Below are positions 60,412-62,343 of a stretch of 62,343 bases of DNA, piece after piece (the first letter of the stretch is position 1; each line of letters opens with the position of its first letter). The notes below the pieces were generated by a model, which saw nothing but the letters and a program-made list of their open reading frames with translations, did not search any database and was not told where the DNA came from. The translations under genes were made by a program, and so were the position numbers. Source of the stretch: Chthoniobacter sp. (GTDB lineage: Bacteria; Verrucomicrobiota; Verrucomicrobiia; Chthoniobacterales; Chthoniobacteraceae); the NCBI GenBank assembly GCA_021414005.1, contig JAIOPH010000029.1, forward strand, positions 1 to 62,343, read 5' to 3'.

Positions 60412-61407
60412 ATGCCGAAGCCCCAAAATAAGCGCTATCTCAATAAGGCCGATTTGAGAATTTTGGAGGAGGGCTTCACTCCCAAGTATTCGCCGGAAGA
60501 ACGTACACTGGCGGTCAAGTTGCTGCGAGGGCTGGGCTACATTAAAAAGAGCGAAGTTCCGAAACGACCGGGTCCGAAATCGAAAAGCAGTATGAATCAG
60601 ACCGACGAGACGCTGCGTCGGTTGGTAGCGACGATTCGTGCGGTGCTAAACCTTAACTACAATGTCCCTAAAATTAAAACGCTGACGGTTCTGTATCGGG
60701 TTCTCGCAACTGCCGACGACCTGCTCAAAAACCATTTCCTCTTGACCGAAATGGAGCGTCAGCAATTGAGGGCTCTCTCTGAGAGAGCCGAAAAAAGCGA
60801 ATATGGGATGATTCGCGAGTCACACCACTTGCTGAAAGCCTGTTTGGATGAGCTTAGTAGCCGTTTCGCATGCTGGGATCGGCATCTGCGAGACATCGCT
60901 TCGTACGAAAACTTCTGTTTCAGACCGGAAACTGAACAAAAACATGAAATCGAAAAGCAAGGAGCACTAACGGAAGAGGAGGTAATCTATTCCCGGCTTG
61001 CGTCGACTCTCAAGTTGGACACCCGGGCGTGGCTTGAAGGGGAGGGGGGTGACGGGCAAGAATGCGCTCCAGCTTTCGCCAGTCAGACACTGAAGGAAAT
61101 GAAACTATTCCGCAGGGACGTTCTCGCGACCGCACTTGGCCGTCTTTTCCATTTGGAGTCCGTCTTTTCAAAGGCACAATTATTGTTGTCCGCTGAAGCT
61201 TCGGAGGCGATTCGCACCCATCTTGAGGAAAACGATTACGTTATCGTGAACGGGCCTGAGCCGATCCGAATGATCCTCGGCGAGCTTGCTGGGTTGTTTA
61301 TTAGTGTCGGGGAACGCCAGGGGGTGCACCCGTGCCCCCTGAAGGTGGAAAACTTGGTTCTTGATCGAAAGCCAACGGCAGAGGGCCAAATTTCGACAGG
61401 CGGGTGA
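60412..61407 (+). CDS. Orphan hypothetical protein of lower GC content
   Basis: A 331-residue soluble protein from the ATG at 60412 (MPKPQNKRYLNKADLRILEE). It is largely helical and charged (ERTLAVKLLRGLGYIKKSEV; LLTEMERQQLRALSERAEK) with no recognisable domain, signal peptide or membrane segment. Its DNA is visibly less GC-rich (near 50%) than the rest of the window, and codons such as AAA, GAA and TTG are frequent, indicating recent transfer. It lies inside the inverted-repeat-bounded island downstream of the repeat region. The KxxPKRPGPKSKSS segment is a basic linker that could touch nucleic acid. Confidence 0.6.
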   Translation: MPKPQNKRYLNKADLRILEEGFTPKYSPEERTLAVKLLRGLGYIKKSEVPKRPGPKSKSSMNQTDETLRRLVATIRAVLNLNYNVPKIKTLTVLYRVLATADDLLKNHFLLTEMERQQLRALSERAEKSEYGMIRESHHLLKACLDELSSRFACWDRHLRDIASYENFCFRPETEQKHEIEKQGALTEEEVIYSRLASTLKLDTRAWLEGEGGDGQECAPAFASQTLKEMKLFRRDVLATALGRLFHLESVFSKAQLLLSAEASEAIRTHLEENDYVIVNGPEPIRMILGELAGLFISVGERQGVHPCPLKVENLVLDRKPTAEGQISTGG

Positions 61408-62098
61408 TGCTCTCCCATCGGCCCCATTGCCACGCACACCGGCAGATTGTGGCTGCAACCATCCATTCCGAGATGTCCCCGAGGAGACACTGCACCCTCG
61501 ACGATCCTGCCGACCACGGAACTTCAGTTGCGCGAGTCGGGCCGGCTGCCGACCGTCGAACTGCGCATGGTGGCCTGGATTACCGCGGTAACGGCCGCTG
61601 GTGAAAAGCCGGTTCTGGCGCGGGTGGAAACCGCCTTACACATTTCGCTTCCCGTAAGTCGCTTTCGTTCTGCGGGTTGTGACTCGGTATCGCCCCGTGC
61701 GCATGTCTGATGTCGCAAGTGCTTCCACACGCGCATGTTGTAAAACCGCATTTGCCGGCAGCGCGCAAATCCAACGGCTTCCGAGAACGCACAGAATTGC
61801 AGATGCAGCCAGTTGGAGGATCGCAGAGGTTTCCTTTATAGGGCCTTCGTAACGCACAAGCACACACGGCGAAGGGGAGAGTGACTGTGAAAAAAGTGGA
61901 AGGTGCAAAAACGTCTTCTCATAGAAATGGGGTGATGGTCCCCCAACCCAAGTGCCGGGCACTTCGACATAAGAGATTCCTTTGGCTTCGCGGTTCGTGC
62001 AAATGCAGCGCGCTCAACTCGCGCTGTCATACGCTCACCTTCGATCCGTGGACTACACGTAAGGCGCTCGATCTCAAAAGGACTGCAGACGCACGCGC
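61408..62098. other. Gene-poor right flank of the island
   Basis: No gene can be supported. A frame at 61447-61710 reads TTELQLRESGRLPTVELRMV and stays open, but lacks a family match or a start context. The segment contains the right copy of the long inverted repeat (61887-61983), then about 115 bases without obvious structure up to the end of the regulator at 62099. Confidence 0.4.
61887..61983. repeat. Right copy of the diverged about 97-bp inverted repeat
   Basis: Reverse complement of the copy at 57843-57939, about 80-85% identical by eye. Shared landmarks on the minus strand are AAAGGAATCTC, GGCACTTGGGTTGGGGGACC, ATTTCTATGAG and CACTTTTTTCAC. It lies 116 bases downstream of the stop of the regulator that runs off the window, on the sense strand of that gene. 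Confidence 0.7.
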
Positions 62099-62343
62099 TC
62101 ACCCTTTCCACACCGGTCCGATGGTGCCGCCGGGGATGAACTCGGCGGGGAAGGTGACCTGGCGCAGGTCCGTGCGTTGCTGGCTGAGCGCTGTGGCCCA
62201 TTGGACGATGCGGCGGATCAGTGGTTCGACACGCCAAGTGATGTGCGCGACCGGCGGCTGGGACCACTGGAAACAGGGGTCGCGGTCGGTGGCGATGATC
62301 GAGACCTGCTCGGGCACGCGCAGTCTGCGGTCCGCGAGAAACT
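62099..62343 (-). CDS. LacI-type transcriptional regulator, C-terminal part (cut by window end)
   Basis: The last about 80 residues of a LacI/GntR-hybrid regulator enter from beyond the window: FLADRRLRVPEQVSIIATDR, then VEPLIRRIVQWATALSQQRT and the end FPAEFIPGGTIGPVWKG. The VPEQVSII segment is the conserved sensor-domain strand of this family. The tail IGPVWKG is the same as in the pseudogene at 32467. The N-terminus and DNA-binding domain lie outside the window. Confidence 0.75.
   Translation of the reverse strand, partial: FLADRRLRVPEQVSIIATDRDPCFQWSQPPVAHITWRVEPLIRRIVQWATALSQQRTDLRQVTFPAEFIPGGTIGPVWKG

Noticed and set aside
61836..62267. A 143-codon frame on the minus strand through the right inverted repeat
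   Set aside because: It is in another frame over the end of the regulator gene and its only recurring part is translated repeat DNA.
1..62343. tRNA or rRNA genes
   Set aside because: I looked for T-loop signatures (GTTCGANTCC type) and conserved rRNA segments on both strands and found none that sits in a cloverleaf context.

Overview
The window is high-GC DNA (roughly 65% by eye) that most probably comes from a member of the Verrucomicrobiota. The pointers are a very large PEP-CTERM protein built of autotransporter-associated beta-strand repeats, a DUF1080 protein, regulators that join a GntR-type helix-turn-helix to a LacI-type sensor, an M64 peptidase, and intergenic hairpins made of reiterated short words. 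This taxonomic call is inference; no rRNA or tRNA gene is visible to anchor it.

Layout. 0.3-3.8 kb: pyrD, a secreted agmatine-deiminase-like protein, a DUF1080 protein, a hairpin repeat and infA, all on the minus strand. 4.0-13.4 kb: one giant FHA / coiled-coil / pseudokinase gene split by an apparent one-base deletion near 6386. 13.5-17.6 kb: a small basic ORF, thrS with an unusual internal insertion, then VOC, CBS and secreted hypothetical genes. 17.6-23.0 kb: envelope genes (an MsbA-like ABC exporter, a GT9 heptosyltransferase-like protein, two divergent GT4-type glycosyltransferases). 23.3-27.8 kb: a translationally coupled lipoprotein-resB-ccsA operon for system II cytochrome c maturation. 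27.8-30.2 kb: an ExbB-ExbD-TonB energy-transduction set. 30.2-32.3 kb: 6-phosphogluconolactonase, SixA phosphatase and fabG. 32.4-33.8 kb: a decayed region holding a regulator pseudogene and an antitoxin remnant. 33.8-39.7 kb: a Tat-like FAD oxidoreductase, an unknown gene and a three-gene secreted-protein operon. 39.9-46.9 kb: an MBOAT / AlgX-like / AlgX-like / M64 peptidase operon that looks like an extracellular polysaccharide O-acetylation and surface-processing unit. 47.3-55.6 kb: the giant PEP-CTERM adhesin-like gene, followed (upstream on the same strand) by its probable GntR/LacI-type regulator. 57.1-62.3 kb: a frameshifted secreted gene, then a 4.1-kb island bounded by about 97-bp inverted repeats. 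The island carries a P-loop NTPase, iteron-like repeats, covarying hairpins and a lower-GC orphan gene. The window ends inside another LacI-type regulator.

How the parts fit. The 36-57 kb block is almost entirely on the minus strand and reads as a surface programme: polysaccharide acetylation, secreted peptidase, secreted jellyroll and propeller proteins, and a huge adhesin. A shared palindrome TGTCAT-N5-ATGACA lies in front of both the adhesin gene and the secreted-protein operon, and it overlaps the end of the neighbouring regulator gene, so a common control circuit is plausible. The 57.8-62.0 kb island is the best candidate for an undescribed mobile or plasmid-derived unit. The giant FHA-pseudokinase protein is the most unusual single gene product.
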